DNA of 44,275 nucleotides from a bacterium (lineage in GTDB: Bacteria > Bacillota > Clostridia > Lachnospirales > Lachnospiraceae): the NCBI GenBank assembly GCA_023664305.1, contig JAMPFT010000024.1, positions 1 to 44,275 of the forward strand. Reading direction: 5' to 3'. This document shows, piece by piece, positions 30,999-39,355 of this stretch. The notes beneath the pieces are model-generated. The model was not told the DNA's origin and made no database searches. It saw only the letters and a list, made by a program, of their open reading frames with translations. Positions within the stretch are counted from its first letter, which is position 1. Each line of letters begins with the position of its first letter. The position numbers were made by a program, and so were the translations under genes.

Positions 30999-31580
30999 AT
31001 GAAAAGGAAGACAAAAATTGGATATTCACTCCTTACGGTTCTTGCCGTGGCATCGGTTCTGACAGCGGGGATAGACAGCACGGACGCTTATTTTACCACC
31101 TACGCAGAGGCTGCCGGAGGTTACAGGATAAGTCTGGGCGATCACACGGATCTGGAGGAGACGATCAGTAAGGGCGGCGTAAAGCATGTTCAGATTACGA
31201 ACACGGAGGGAGCGCCTGTCTATGTCCGGGTCAAAGCCTTCAGCGGCAGCGCATATCCTTTAACGTATGTCAGCGGGACGGATGAAAGTGGCGCGCCCTG
31301 CTGGACGGAAGGAACGGACGGATACTGGTATTATAAAGATATCTTGAGGGAAAAGGAAGAAAGCGAAGAGCTTAGGATCGAAATTGCATTTCCGCAGGAA
31401 CCGGAAGAGGGCGACGAGTTTAACGTAATCGTCATCTACGAAAGCACGCCGGTTCGGTATCACTATGAGGGCGATGCTTATGTTCCCTACGCGGATTGGG
31501 ATGAGAAGCTTGACGCGGTGATCGTCAACGGCAAGGTGACAGAGCCTGCGAAGACTCCCGAAACAGGAGGTGAAGACTGA
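30999..31580 (+). CDS. SipW-dependent, TasA/CalY-like matrix protein with an incomplete sorting signal
   Basis: The 193-aa protein opens with MKRKTKIGYSLLTVLAVASV, then AGIDSTDAYFTTYAEA, the AYF-type cleavage region of SipW substrates (TasA, camelysin). The mature part is beta-rich (GGYRISLGDHTDLEE, VYVRVKAFSG). The C-terminus reads EPAKTPETGGED and then stops: the start of a cell-wall sorting signal without the hydrophobic helix and basic tail. It may thus be a fibre subunit secreted by the SipW-type peptidase encoded downstream. AAGGAGGGC precedes the ATG. Its stop overlaps the next start (TGATG). Confidence 0.82.
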   Translation: MKRKTKIGYSLLTVLAVASVLTAGIDSTDAYFTTYAEAAGGYRISLGDHTDLEETISKGGVKHVQITNTEGAPVYVRVKAFSGSAYPLTYVSGTDESGAPCWTEGTDGYWYYKDILREKEESEELRIEIAFPQEPEEGDEFNVIVIYESTPVRYHYEGDAYVPYADWDEKLDAVIVNGKVTEPAKTPETGGED

Positions 31581-32695
31581 TGGCAAAGACAAATCAAAAG
31601 GCCGGTAAGACAAAGACCTCCCGGTTTGCGGGAATCAGAAAAAAGCTTGCTTCTCCGATCGCAACGGTAGCGTTGTTTGCGGTGGCGGCGGGACTGCTCT
31701 TATTCAGTACCGTCGGCGGCGCGAGAGCAGCGCTGATCTACGCATCCGATAACTACAGCGCGGAAATACGGATGTCTTACATCGGTGTGACGCTTCTGGA
31801 GAAGGGTCAGGGAGCGGAAAAAAGCCAAGTGGTTGCCAGCCGCGATTACAGTAAGGTGGCAGACGGACAGTGGCACGGCGATGAGGAGGGTGAGCTGTTG
31901 GGCTGGATCGGCCAGGAAAATTTCCGGCTGGGAGAACGCTATGAGGAAGTGCTGAGCGTGCAGAACACCGGTCAGATCGACGAGTATGTGCGCGTCACCA
32001 TTTATAAGTATTGGCTGGATGCAGCGGGAAAGAAGACGCAGGAGCTGTCCCCCGATCTGATCGAGCTACAGCTGGAAAACGTGGGAAACGGTCCGGAGGA
32101 TAAGTGGATAGAGGACAAGGAAGCCGAGACGGCGGAGAGAACGGTTCTTTACTATAAGGAGATTTTGGAGGCAGGCGCAGTGTCTGACGCCTTCAGCAGC
32201 AGCCTGACGGTGAACGCGGATGTGGCGTCCAAGGTCATCGAGGAGAGGACGGAAAAGGTTGTAGGTGATACGACCTACACGACGGTGACAAGCACTTACG
32301 CTTACGACGGATATCGGTTTGTCGTAAAGGCACAGGTGGACGCGGTACAGACCCACAGCGCGGAGGATGCGATCTGGAGCGCGTGGGGACGCAGAGTAAC
32401 CGTAGACAGCGAGGACAAAACGCTGAGCCTGAAGACGGCGGACGATATGCAGGCGGTGGACGCGGACCGGTTTGTTGAGACGGAAGAGTCCGGCGAACAG
32501 GGAACCGGAACCGACGAGGACGACACAGGTAATCAGGGAACCGGAACCGACGAGGGTAACACAGGTAATCAGGGAACCGGAACCGGCGAAGGTAACACGG
32601 GCGAACAGGGAACGGAAACCGGAGAAGGAAATACCGACGGACAGGGAACCGACACAGCCGGAGACAATCCGGATCAACAGGGGCAGGAGGGATAA
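31580..32695 (+). CDS. Second TasA-like/SipW-dependent surface protein with acidic repeat tail
   Basis: The 371-aa protein begins with a basic head (MAKTNQKAGKTKTSRFAGI), a hydrophobic helix (about 25-45) and ARAALIYASDNYSAEI, comparable to SipW-type signal ends. The mature domain (about 50-285) has VLSVQNTGQIDEYVRVTIYK, a motif common in TasA-like fibre proteins. From about 300 to the end it is a Gly/Thr/Glu tail with about 14-residue repeats (NQGTGTDEGNTG). It has no LPXTG or C-terminal helix. It overlaps the previous gene's stop codon, so translation is coupled. Probably an ancillary fibre subunit. Confidence 0.8.
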   Translation: MAKTNQKAGKTKTSRFAGIRKKLASPIATVALFAVAAGLLLFSTVGGARAALIYASDNYSAEIRMSYIGVTLLEKGQGAEKSQVVASRDYSKVADGQWHGDEEGELLGWIGQENFRLGERYEEVLSVQNTGQIDEYVRVTIYKYWLDAAGKKTQELSPDLIELQLENVGNGPEDKWIEDKEAETAERTVLYYKEILEAGAVSDAFSSSLTVNADVASKVIEERTEKVVGDTTYTTVTSTYAYDGYRFVVKAQVDAVQTHSAEDAIWSAWGRRVTVDSEDKTLSLKTADDMQAVDADRFVETEESGEQGTGTDEDDTGNQGTGTDEGNTGNQGTGTGEGNTGEQGTETGEGNTDGQGTDTAGDNPDQQGQEG

Positions 32696-32698
32696 GGC

Positions 32699-33496
32699 AT
32701 GATGAAAAAGTGGATGACATTATTCCTGAGTGCGTTTGTCCTGATGTGCGGCGCGGTTCTGCCGGTTCACGCGGATGATTTCCTCGCGGAAGAGCTCTCT
32801 CAGAATAAAGAAAAGTGGCAGGTTACCTTTACCGCGGGAAACGAGATGGCGTCGAATTTCTCCAGGGCCGATATCAACGACGTGGTATCGGAGCTGCAGC
32901 CCGGCGACAGCGTCACCTTTACGGTGGCTCTGAAAAACGAGAATCCCGAGACGGCAGACTGGTATATGTCGAACAGGGTGCTTTCCTCTCTGGAGAAGAG
33001 CGCGGAGGAGAATTATCAGATCGCAGGCGGCGCGTACACTTATGTGCTGACTTATACAAATTCCGCGGGCGTACCCAACGTTCTTTTCAGCAATGAGACC
33101 CTGGGCGGAGACAGTGCGACGCAGCCGGGAGTAGGCCTGGAGGCAGTGTCCTCCTCCCTGCAGAACTTTTTTTTCCTGGATACCTTTGCACAGGGACAGT
33201 CCGGAACGATAACGCTGCGCGTCAGCCTGGAGGGCGAGACGCAGGGCAACGCTTATCAGAATACATTGGCGAATCTGGAGATGAATTTCGCGGTGGAGCT
33301 GGGAGCGGCGCCCAGAAGAGAGGATCAGACGGTAACGGAGGAGCCCACGATCAGAAGGACTACCGTCGTAAAGACGGGTGACGAGACGAATCTGACGCCC
33401 TTTTATATCGCTATGGCGGTCAGCGGGATTTTGATTCTGCTTCTGGCGTTTTACAGCATGAAGCAGGGGAAAAAGAAAAAGGAGGAGAGATCATGA
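32699..33496 (+). CDS. Surface protein with a non-canonical KTGD-type C-terminal anchor
   Basis: The 265-aa protein has a signal peptide (WMTLFLSAFVLMCGAVLPVHA, cleavage before DDF), an Ig-like body with LQPGDSVTFTVALKNENPET and VPNVLFSNETLGGD, then a linker VVKTGDETNLTP, a hydrophobic helix (about 236-255) and a basic tail GKKKKEERS. The layout is that of a sortase substrate, but the site is KTGDE and not LPXTG. This fits either direct membrane anchoring or recognition by the downstream class B sortase. It starts four bases after the previous stop and overlaps the next start. Confidence 0.82.
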   Translation: MMKKWMTLFLSAFVLMCGAVLPVHADDFLAEELSQNKEKWQVTFTAGNEMASNFSRADINDVVSELQPGDSVTFTVALKNENPETADWYMSNRVLSSLEKSAEENYQIAGGAYTYVLTYTNSAGVPNVLFSNETLGGDSATQPGVGLEAVSSSLQNFFFLDTFAQGQSGTITLRVSLEGETQGNAYQNTLANLEMNFAVELGAAPRREDQTVTEEPTIRRTTVVKTGDETNLTPFYIAMAVSGILILLLAFYSMKQGKKKKEERS

Positions 33497-34602
33497 AGAA
33501 GATAAGAAGATTTTTCACGGCTCTATTCATCCTTACGATGCTGTTTTCCCTGCATATCACTTCCCTGGCGGGCAATGTGACGGGGGGCTATACCTATACG
33601 GTGCGGCTTTTCTCCGGACAGCAGGGAACCTTTGAGTCGGTTGACGTAACGATTGTGTTGGACGCCGATCAGTCGGTCAGACGTTATACGTTCCAGAACT
33701 GCGATACGATTGTCGTCACGGGGCTGATGTACAACGATCAGATTATCTGGGAATGTGATACGCAGAACATGGAGCTGACGGAATCCGATAACAGGTATTA
33801 TGTGAAGGGAATCCGCGCGAGCGGCAAGGATAACGATACGATTCAGTCGTCTGACGGCAAAAAGCGCGCGGGAAGCAATTCCAGCAGCGCCTCCAAGGCG
33901 ATCACGGTGACCGGGGATGCGGATTATGTGGTGGGTTACGGCCTGTTGGTTGACCCGGTGGAATATACCGTAAGGTATATAGACGCCGCTTCCCGCAACG
34001 AGCTTGCGGAATCGAGAACCTTTTACGGCAATATAGGAGATAAGCCGGTGGTTGCCTATCGGTATATTGACGGCTGGCAGCCGCAGGCATACAATATTAC
34101 CGGAAAGCTTGTCGAGGATCCGTCCAAAAATATTTTTACCTTTGAATATACTCCGGTGCCGAGCGGCGGCGTTATCTATAACACCATCGTGATTCCCGGT
34201 ACGGTGATCGATCTCGGTACGGAAGTGGTCGATTTAGGCGGAGGCGGCGGTGGCGGTGGCGCTGCCGTGGGCGGAGGCGACGGTGGCGGCGGAGACGCCG
34301 GAGCGGAAGCCGGGCCTGTGGACGATCAGAACCCGGAAACGGATATTCAGGAAGAAACGCCCCCGTTGGCTGAGCAGCCGGATGATCTTTTGGATCTGGA
34401 TGCGGAAAGCACCCCTTTGCTGGATGCGATTAAGGACGGTGTGGATACCGTGACTAACGTGATCGGTGACGGAGTCCTGCTTTTTGCGGGCATCCCCACG
34501 GCGGGGAAGATCAGTCTGCTGATCGCAGTGGTGGCAGTAGTTGTCGCGGGAATCGCTACGGTGATACATTTTAATAAGAGGAAAAAAGAAAATGAGGAAT
34601 GA
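33493..34602 (+). CDS. Cell-surface protein with MucBP-like domain, polyglycine linker and C-terminal helix
   Basis: The 369-aa protein has a signal peptide (about 1-27), an N-terminal beta domain with YTYTVRLFSGQQGTFESVDV, a middle domain (about 155-220) VEYTVRYIDAASRNELAES resembling MucBP repeats, then a linker with eight consecutive Gly and more Gly/Asp, and an acidic segment. The C-terminus has IPTAGK, a hydrophobic helix (about 338-360) and KRKKENEE. IPTAG is only loosely like a sorting site. It may bridge the fibre to the cell surface. The start overlaps the previous gene by 4 bases; the stop overlaps sipW by 11 bases. Confidence 0.8.
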   Translation: MKKIRRFFTALFILTMLFSLHITSLAGNVTGGYTYTVRLFSGQQGTFESVDVTIVLDADQSVRRYTFQNCDTIVVTGLMYNDQIIWECDTQNMELTESDNRYYVKGIRASGKDNDTIQSSDGKKRAGSNSSSASKAITVTGDADYVVGYGLLVDPVEYTVRYIDAASRNELAESRTFYGNIGDKPVVAYRYIDGWQPQAYNITGKLVEDPSKNIFTFEYTPVPSGGVIYNTIVIPGTVIDLGTEVVDLGGGGGGGGAAVGGGDGGGGDAGAEAGPVDDQNPETDIQEETPPLAEQPDDLLDLDAESTPLLDAIKDGVDTVTNVIGDGVLLFAGIPTAGKISLLIAVVAVVVAGIATVIHFNKRKKENEE

Positions 34603-35143
34603 GAAGGATTCCGGCAAAGGTTCTGCAAATAAGGGTGGGAAGCTGATTCCCGCCCTTTGCAACATATTGGGTATTTTGATATTGCTGTCCGTTATCGCGT
34701 TCTGTCTGCCGATGACGGTTCCCAAGCTGATGGGATACGAAATCTATCATGTGGTCAGCGGCAGCATGGAGCCCGAGATTCCCGTGGGAAGCGTGATCTA
34801 TGTGGCACAGGCTGTCCCGGAGGAGGTCGGGGCGGAGGATGTGATCGCTTTTTACAGCGGCGGCAGCGTCATCACGCACAGGGTGGTGGTGAACCGTATC
34901 GTAGAGGGCGAGTTCGTCACCAAGGGAGACGCCAATGCGTCTGAAGATCTGAATACGGTGCCGTATGCGAATCTGGTGGGCCGGGTGGAATATCATTTCC
35001 CGGTGATTGGGCAGTGGATGACGGTCTACACCAGTATGCTGGGGAAGATTTATATTATCTGCTTTGCCGCCTGCGGGGCCATGCTGAATATGCTGGCGGG
35101 GCGTCTGCGGGACAGAAACAGAGAGGACGCGAAGGAGGCGTAA
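34592..35143 (+). CDS. sipW: SipW-type signal peptidase I (Ser/His)
   Basis: The 183-aa membrane protein has a hydrophobic segment (about 20-42), the Ser58 block HVVSGSMEPEIPVGS and the His96 block VITHRVV, followed by FVTKGDANASEDLNTV. The His in place of the usual Lys defines the ER/archaeal-like SipW subclass, which in Bacillus matures TasA and YqxM/TapA. A second hydrophobic helix lies near 150-170. It overlaps the previous gene by 11 bases. Its presence next to TasA-like proteins indicates they are its substrates. The ribosome binding site (AGAGGAAAAAAG) is modest. Confidence 0.92.
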   Translation: MRNEKDSGKGSANKGGKLIPALCNILGILILLSVIAFCLPMTVPKLMGYEIYHVVSGSMEPEIPVGSVIYVAQAVPEEVGAEDVIAFYSGGSVITHRVVVNRIVEGEFVTKGDANASEDLNTVPYANLVGRVEYHFPVIGQWMTVYTSMLGKIYIICFAACGAMLNMLAGRLRDRNREDAKEA

Positions 35144-35180
35144 GCGTTTCGCGGGGCAGAAAGCAGGGAGGACGTTCTGT

Positions 35181-36008
35181 GTGAAAAAGAAGATCATCAT
35201 TCTTTTGATTATCGTATTGGTTCTGGAGTTTGTGGGCTGCGCCTGGTATATTCTTGCAAAGCGGATGGAGTATCGGGAAGAAAGCCGCACCTATGAGCTG
35301 GCGGCGGAAAACTATGTGACAAAAACAGAGCCGGAGGAAACGGACGAAGGCGGAGCGGACGGAAGTCTGGGAGCCGGGGACGGAAACAGAAATCGAGAGA
35401 CGGGCAGCGTGCCCATAAAGGTGGATTTTGAGGGGCTGTCGAAGGTATGCGGCGATATCGTCGGCTGGATTTACTGCGAGGACACGGTGATCAGTTATCC
35501 CGTGGTACACGGAGAGGACAACGACTATTATCTGACGCACAGCTTTGACGGGGCCGTACAGAAATCCGGCACGGTTTTCGTGGATGCAAACAACACCAAA
35601 GGCTTTTCGGATTCCAACACGATTATCTACGGGCACTATATCAAGGACGGTTCTATGTTTGCGTCGCTGAAAAACTGGTCGAATCAGGAGTTTTATGAGG
35701 AGCATTCCGTCATGTGGCTGCTGACGCCGGAGCAGGATTACAAAATACTGCTGTTCAGCGGATATACTACGCCTGCGCTGTCGGATTCCTATCTCATTTT
35801 CATCGGTCAGGGAGAGGAACTGGACGAATATGTGAAAAACTGCGCGACCAAGTCGAATTTCCGGTCGCTGATTGATCCGCTGGATCCGGAGATCGCCGGG
35901 AAGTACGTTATGCTTTCCACATGCGCCTATAGCTATACGGATGCCAGATATGTGCTGCACGGCGTGCTGGTGCCCGTAGAGCCTGAGGATTCCATCCGGG
36001 CGGAGTAA
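35181..36008 (+). CDS. Class B sortase
   Basis: The 275-aa membrane protein has an N-terminal helix (5-25), an acidic linker and a class B sortase core (about 90-268): WIYCEDTVISYPVVHGEDN, then NTIIYGHYI (His152), KNWSNQEFY, VMLSTCAYSYTDARYVLHG with Cys248 and Arg256. Class B enzymes usually attach NP(Q/K)TN-type proteins, but here the nearby C-termini are KTGD or IPTAG, so the specificity is unknown. GTG is used as start with GGGAGG upstream. It is the last gene of the surface array and is followed by a bidirectional terminator. Confidence 0.93.
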   Translation: MKKKIIILLIIVLVLEFVGCAWYILAKRMEYREESRTYELAAENYVTKTEPEETDEGGADGSLGAGDGNRNRETGSVPIKVDFEGLSKVCGDIVGWIYCEDTVISYPVVHGEDNDYYLTHSFDGAVQKSGTVFVDANNTKGFSDSNTIIYGHYIKDGSMFASLKNWSNQEFYEEHSVMWLLTPEQDYKILLFSGYTTPALSDSYLIFIGQGEELDEYVKNCATKSNFRSLIDPLDPEIAGKYVMLSTCAYSYTDARYVLHGVLVPVEPEDSIRAE

Positions 36009-36033
36009 AGAGAATGAAAGAGAGGCCCGAACC

Positions 36034-36102
36034 GGGGAAGAATGCGGAGCATTCTTCTAAGCACCACTTCGTGGCGCTTTGTGCCACGAAGTGGTGCTTT
36101 TT
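36034..36102. terminator. Double-hairpin element, copy C: bidirectional terminator
   Basis: GAAGAATGC (36037-36045) pairs with GCATTCTTC (36049-36057) around GGA. A perfect 17-bp stem (36059-36075 with 36083-36099) follows around GCTTTGT, then TTTTT. It sits between the class B sortase and rqcH and touches the rqcH stop codon. This is the longest of the three copies. Confidence 0.88.
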
Positions 36103-37870
36103 ACTCCGACACCAGCCGGATCCCCTCGATATTGCTGTCGATGGCCATGGAATAATTCGTATAGTAGACCACAAAGCCGGGCTTTGCACCGGCCGGTTTC
36201 TTTACATGCTTTTTCTGGATATAATCGATTTCAACCTTTTCCTGCTGGCGGCCTTTGGAGTAATAGGCGGCCAGCCGCGCCGCCTCCTCGAAGGTGCGGT
36301 CAGGCAGCTCCTGTGCGTTGCCCAGACGGACGATGACGTGGGAGCCGGGAAGCTTTTTGGCGTGGAACCACCAGTCGTTTCCGGAGGCGGTCTTAAAGGT
36401 CAGTTCATCGTTCTGATAATTGTTTTTCCCCACATAAATATCAAAACCGTCGCTGCTGATATAGTGGAAGGGGCGGCTGGAGGTCTTTTGCTTTTTCGCG
36501 CCGCCCTTTCTGCGGATGTAGCCGCTTTCGATCAGCTCTTCCCGGATTTCCGTCAGGTCTTCCTCGTAGAGAGCGATGTCTAAAGCTGCGGAGACGGATT
36601 CCAGATGATCGATCTCGGCCCGAACCTCCTCCGTCAGCCGGGAAAGAGCCTCGTAGGTGCGTTTCAGCTTGTTGTACCGCTCAAAATATCTCTTTGCGTT
36701 CTCTGTAGCAGTGAGGGTCGGGTCAAGCGGGATCGTGACTGCTTCGCCGGTGTAGTAGTTTACGGCCTCCAGAGACTGCGCGCCGGGGGCGGCGCTGTAG
36801 CCGTAGGTGTTTAAAAGCTCGCCGTAGACGCGGTAGGTATCCCGCTTTTGCGTGTCTTTGATCTGCTGCATCTGCAGATCGTATTTTTTGACGTTCCGCT
36901 CCAGCGCAAGCTGTACGATGTGCCGCAGATCGGAAGACTTTTGACGGATCCGGATGACGGCGTTACGTTTTGCGTAGTAATCCTCCAAAAGAGAGGACAT
37001 GGATTCGTAGGGGACGGTATAGCTGCCCGAGGAGGAAGGCTCCCGGGAGGGGTATCCGTAGAGTGTGAGGGGCAGGGCGCAAAATTCCACGGGCTTTTGG
37101 AAGGAATAGGCGATGTTGGGGGTAAAGCGTTCTTCCCTGACGGCGGACATCATCTCAGAAAAAGCCGCGTAAAGCCGCTGCCAGTCCGCTTCCTCCAAAG
37201 CGGCGGCGGGGCGGTCTGCGTCGATCCCCGCCTCGTAGCAAAGCTCCTGGGCGAGGATGGGAGAGATGCCGGTGAAGCTGCCGTAAACTGCCTTAAAAAG
37301 GGGCTGGGGCTTTGCGGCCAGCGCCTGACGGAAAACGGTGTCGTCCGTACACAGAGGATTTAGCTTATCCTGAGTCTTCGCCACGAAATAAGGCTTTCCG
37401 GGCAGTACCTCCCGCAGGGAGCTGACGGCGGCGGAGACATGCTTGATGCTGTCGATGATCACATTGTCCTCGCCGCAGAAGATGATATTGCTGTGCTTTC
37501 CCATGATCTCGACAATCAGCGTCTTGCGGCGCAGATCGCCCATCTCGTCCAGATGCTCGATCTCAATGCGGATAATGCGCTCCAGTCCGGGCTGCCTGAT
37601 ATCCGTGATCCTGCCGTTCTGCAGATGCTTGCGCAGAAGCATACAAAAGCCGGGGGCAGTCAGGGGGCTGGGCTTGTTTTTTTCCGTCAGGTAGATTAAC
37701 GGCAGGGACGCGTCCGCAGAAAGCAGGAGACGCTTCTGCCCCCCGGGCTGCCGAACGGTTAAAATCAGCTCGTCCTCTTCCGGCTGGGCAATCTTGTAAA
37801 GCCGTCCGCCGATTAACTCTCTTTTCAATTCGCTTACCACACTTGCTATCGTCACACCGTCAAAAGCCAT
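36101..37870 (-). CDS. rqcH: NFACT family ribosome rescue factor RqcH
   Basis: The 589-aa protein matches RqcH (Rqc2/NEMF homologue), which binds stalled 50S subunits and directs addition of C-terminal alanine tails. The NFACT-N domain starts MAFDGVTIASVVSELKREL and has the conserved VEIMGKHSNIIF near residue 120; a long coiled-coil middle runs about 330-440; the C-terminal NFACT-R domain has DIYVGKNNYQNDELTF and WWFHAKKLPGSHVIVR. Length and order are typical. The start at 37868-37870 is backed by AAGGAGGGG; 35 codons upstream are from the hairpin region. It is convergent with the class B sortase gene. Confidence 0.94.
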   Translation of the reverse strand: MAFDGVTIASVVSELKRELIGGRLYKIAQPEEDELILTVRQPGGQKRLLLSADASLPLIYLTEKNKPSPLTAPGFCMLLRKHLQNGRITDIRQPGLERIIRIEIEHLDEMGDLRRKTLIVEIMGKHSNIIFCGEDNVIIDSIKHVSAAVSSLREVLPGKPYFVAKTQDKLNPLCTDDTVFRQALAAKPQPLFKAVYGSFTGISPILAQELCYEAGIDADRPAAALEEADWQRLYAAFSEMMSAVREERFTPNIAYSFQKPVEFCALPLTLYGYPSREPSSSGSYTVPYESMSSLLEDYYAKRNAVIRIRQKSSDLRHIVQLALERNVKKYDLQMQQIKDTQKRDTYRVYGELLNTYGYSAAPGAQSLEAVNYYTGEAVTIPLDPTLTATENAKRYFERYNKLKRTYEALSRLTEEVRAEIDHLESVSAALDIALYEEDLTEIREELIESGYIRRKGGAKKQKTSSRPFHYISSDGFDIYVGKNNYQNDELTFKTASGNDWWFHAKKLPGSHVIVRLGNAQELPDRTFEEAARLAAYYSKGRQQEKVEIDYIQKKHVKKPAGAKPGFVVYYTNYSMAIDSNIEGIRLVSE

Positions 37871-37926
37871 GATTATACCCCTCCTTACTGTGAAACACAT
37901 CATGCAGACTGCAGAAGACCAACTTT

Positions 37927-38051
37927 GGGCAGGCTTAATGTTTCTGCGGACACGTTTGCACTCGGGTCGGCACATAGCGGACGCTAAGCTCGAAAAGACC
38001 TCGCTAAGCGCCGATGTGCCTTTACGGTCCGCAGAAACCTTAAGCCTGCTC
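37927..38051 (+). ncRNA. Large hairpin element, copy 4 (diverged stems, conserved core)
   Basis: The outer stem GGGCAGGCTTAA pairs with TTAAGCCTGCTC allowing one G-U pair. After one mismatch GTTTCTGCGGAC (37940-37951) pairs perfectly with GTCCGCAGAAAC (38027-38038). Inside are GGCACAT/ATGTGCC and CGG-A-CGC/GCGCCG around the core TAAGCTCGAAAAGACCTCGC. The core is nearly identical to copies 1-3, while every outer stem differs in sequence but still pairs. Confidence 0.6.
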
Positions 38052-38132
38052 GGAGCGGCCTTTCTGTAAACCAGGTCATCTGGCGTCTCTCCTATTGTAC
38101 CAAACTTATTCCGAAAAAGCCACCCCTTACCC

Positions 38133-38161
38133 TTGACGCTTTGAAAATCTTATTCTATAAT
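38133..38161 (+). promoter_or_regulatory. Sigma-A promoter of the yicC operon
   Basis: TTGACG (38133-38138) and TATAAT (38156-38161) are 17 bp apart. The start lies about 45 bases before yicC and probably serves yicC-remA-gmk-rpoZ. Confidence 0.85.
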
Positions 38162-38210
38162 AAAATGAGGTATGTGGCAGTGTCAGAACCCTGCCCGGAT
38201 AGGAGCGCCG

Positions 38211-39089
38211 ATGATAAAAAGCATGACCGGCTTCGGCAGATGTGAGATCGCCGGAAACAACAGGAAATTCACGGTGGAGATGAAGGCCGTGAACCACCGT
38301 TACCTTGACATCAACATCAAGATGCCGAAGGCGCTCGGTTTCTTTGAGTCGGCTGTTCGGAGCGAGCTGAAGGGGTACGTCGCAAGAGGAAAGATAGACG
38401 TATTTATTTCCTACGAGGACCTGTCCGAGAGAGCCTCTGTCGTCCGTTACAACAAAGAGACGGCGGCGGAATACCTGATCTATCTGCGCCGGATGGCGGA
38501 AGATTTCGGGCTGGAGGACGATGTGCGGGTTTCCACCCTGGCAAAGTATCCGGAGGTCTTCACCGTAGAGGAGACGGGGGTAGACGAGGAGGAGCTTTGG
38601 AAGGAGCTTCAGCAGGCGGTGCGGGGCGCGGCGGAACGGTTCGTGCAGAGCCGAATTACCGAGGGAGAGCATCTGCGGGAGGATCTGCTGGAAAAGCTGG
38701 ACGGGATGCTAAAGCTGGCAGATTTTATTCAGGACCGGTCGCCTCAGATTCTCGTAGAGTACCGCCGGAAGCTGGAAGAAAAGGTGAGGGAGCTTTTGGG
38801 CGACAGCACCGTGGACGAAAGCAGGATTTTGACGGAGGTTACGATTTTTGCCGATAAAATATGTGTGGATGAGGAAATCGTGAGGCTTCGCAGCCATATC
38901 GAGACGACGAAGGCCGTGCTGAAAGAGGGCGGTTCCGTGGGGCGCAAGCTGGACTTTATTGCCCAGGAGATGAACCGGGAGGCAAACACGACGCTTTCCA
39001 AATCGAACGATCTCGAGATATCCAACCGTGCCATCGAGCTGAAGACGGAGATCGAGAAGGTTCGGGAACAGATTCAGAATATAGAATAG
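38211..39089 (+). CDS. yicC: YicC family endoribonuclease
   Basis: The 292-aa protein opens with [13 protein letters not shown] and has the N-terminal YicC block [19 protein letters not shown], a middle helical domain and the C-terminal DUF1732 block [19 protein letters not shown] followed by [19 protein letters not shown]. YicC proteins are hexameric RNases acting on small RNAs in bacteria. Length is normal. TAGGAG precedes the ATG at 38211; an in-frame start at 38172 would add 13 unrelated residues. It heads the conserved yicC-remA-gmk-rpoZ cluster. Confidence 0.94.
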   Translation: MIKSMTGFGRCEIAGNNRKFTVEMKAVNHRYLDINIKMPKALGFFESAVRSELKGYVARGKIDVFISYEDLSERASVVRYNKETAAEYLIYLRRMAEDFGLEDDVRVSTLAKYPEVFTVEETGVDEEELWKELQQAVRGAAERFVQSRITEGEHLREDLLEKLDGMLKLADFIQDRSPQILVEYRRKLEEKVRELLGDSTVDESRILTEVTIFADKICVDEEIVRLRSHIETTKAVLKEGGSVGRKLDFIAQEMNREANTTLSKSNDLEISNRAIELKTEIEKVREQIQNIE

Positions 39090-39099
39090 AAGGTGCGAT

Positions 39100-39354
39100 A
39101 TGCTTATCCATATCGGATTCGGCAATATTGTAAACGCCGCAAAGATAATTGCCATAGTCAGTCCCGAGTCCGCGCCTGTGAAGCGTCTGGTGCAGAGCGC
39201 CCGGGAAAAGGGGATGGCGATAGACGCAACGCAGGGGCGCAGAACCAAGGCCGTGCTTGTGATGGAAAACAGTCAGCTGGTCCTGTCGGCTCTCCTGCCG
39301 GAGACCATCGCGAGCCGCGCGCAGCAGACGATACAGACGGATGAAGGAGACTGA
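39100..39354 (+). CDS. remA: RemA (DUF370) extracellular matrix regulator
   Basis: The 84-aa protein matches Rem[40 protein letters not shown] and [20 protein letters not shown]. In Bacillus RemA forms a ring-shaped DNA-binding oligomer that activates matrix operons including tapA-sipW-tasA. The same gene lies between yicC and gmk in many Firmicutes, so its location here is ancestral, but a sipW/TasA-like locus 3 kb upstream is a possible target. It starts 10 bases after yicC. Confidence 0.94.
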   Translation: MLIHIGFGNIVNAAKIIAIVSPESAPVKRLVQSAREKGMAIDATQGRRTKAVLVMENSQLVLSALLPETIASRAQQTIQTDEGD

Positions 39355-39355
39355 T

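Larger units (their letters stand above)
37871..38210. other. 340-bp divergent region between rqcH and yicC
   Basis: It contains the fourth copy of the large hairpin element (37927-38051) and the yicC promoter. The hairpin is separated from the yicC promoter by about 80 bp of plain sequence. Confidence 0.65.
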
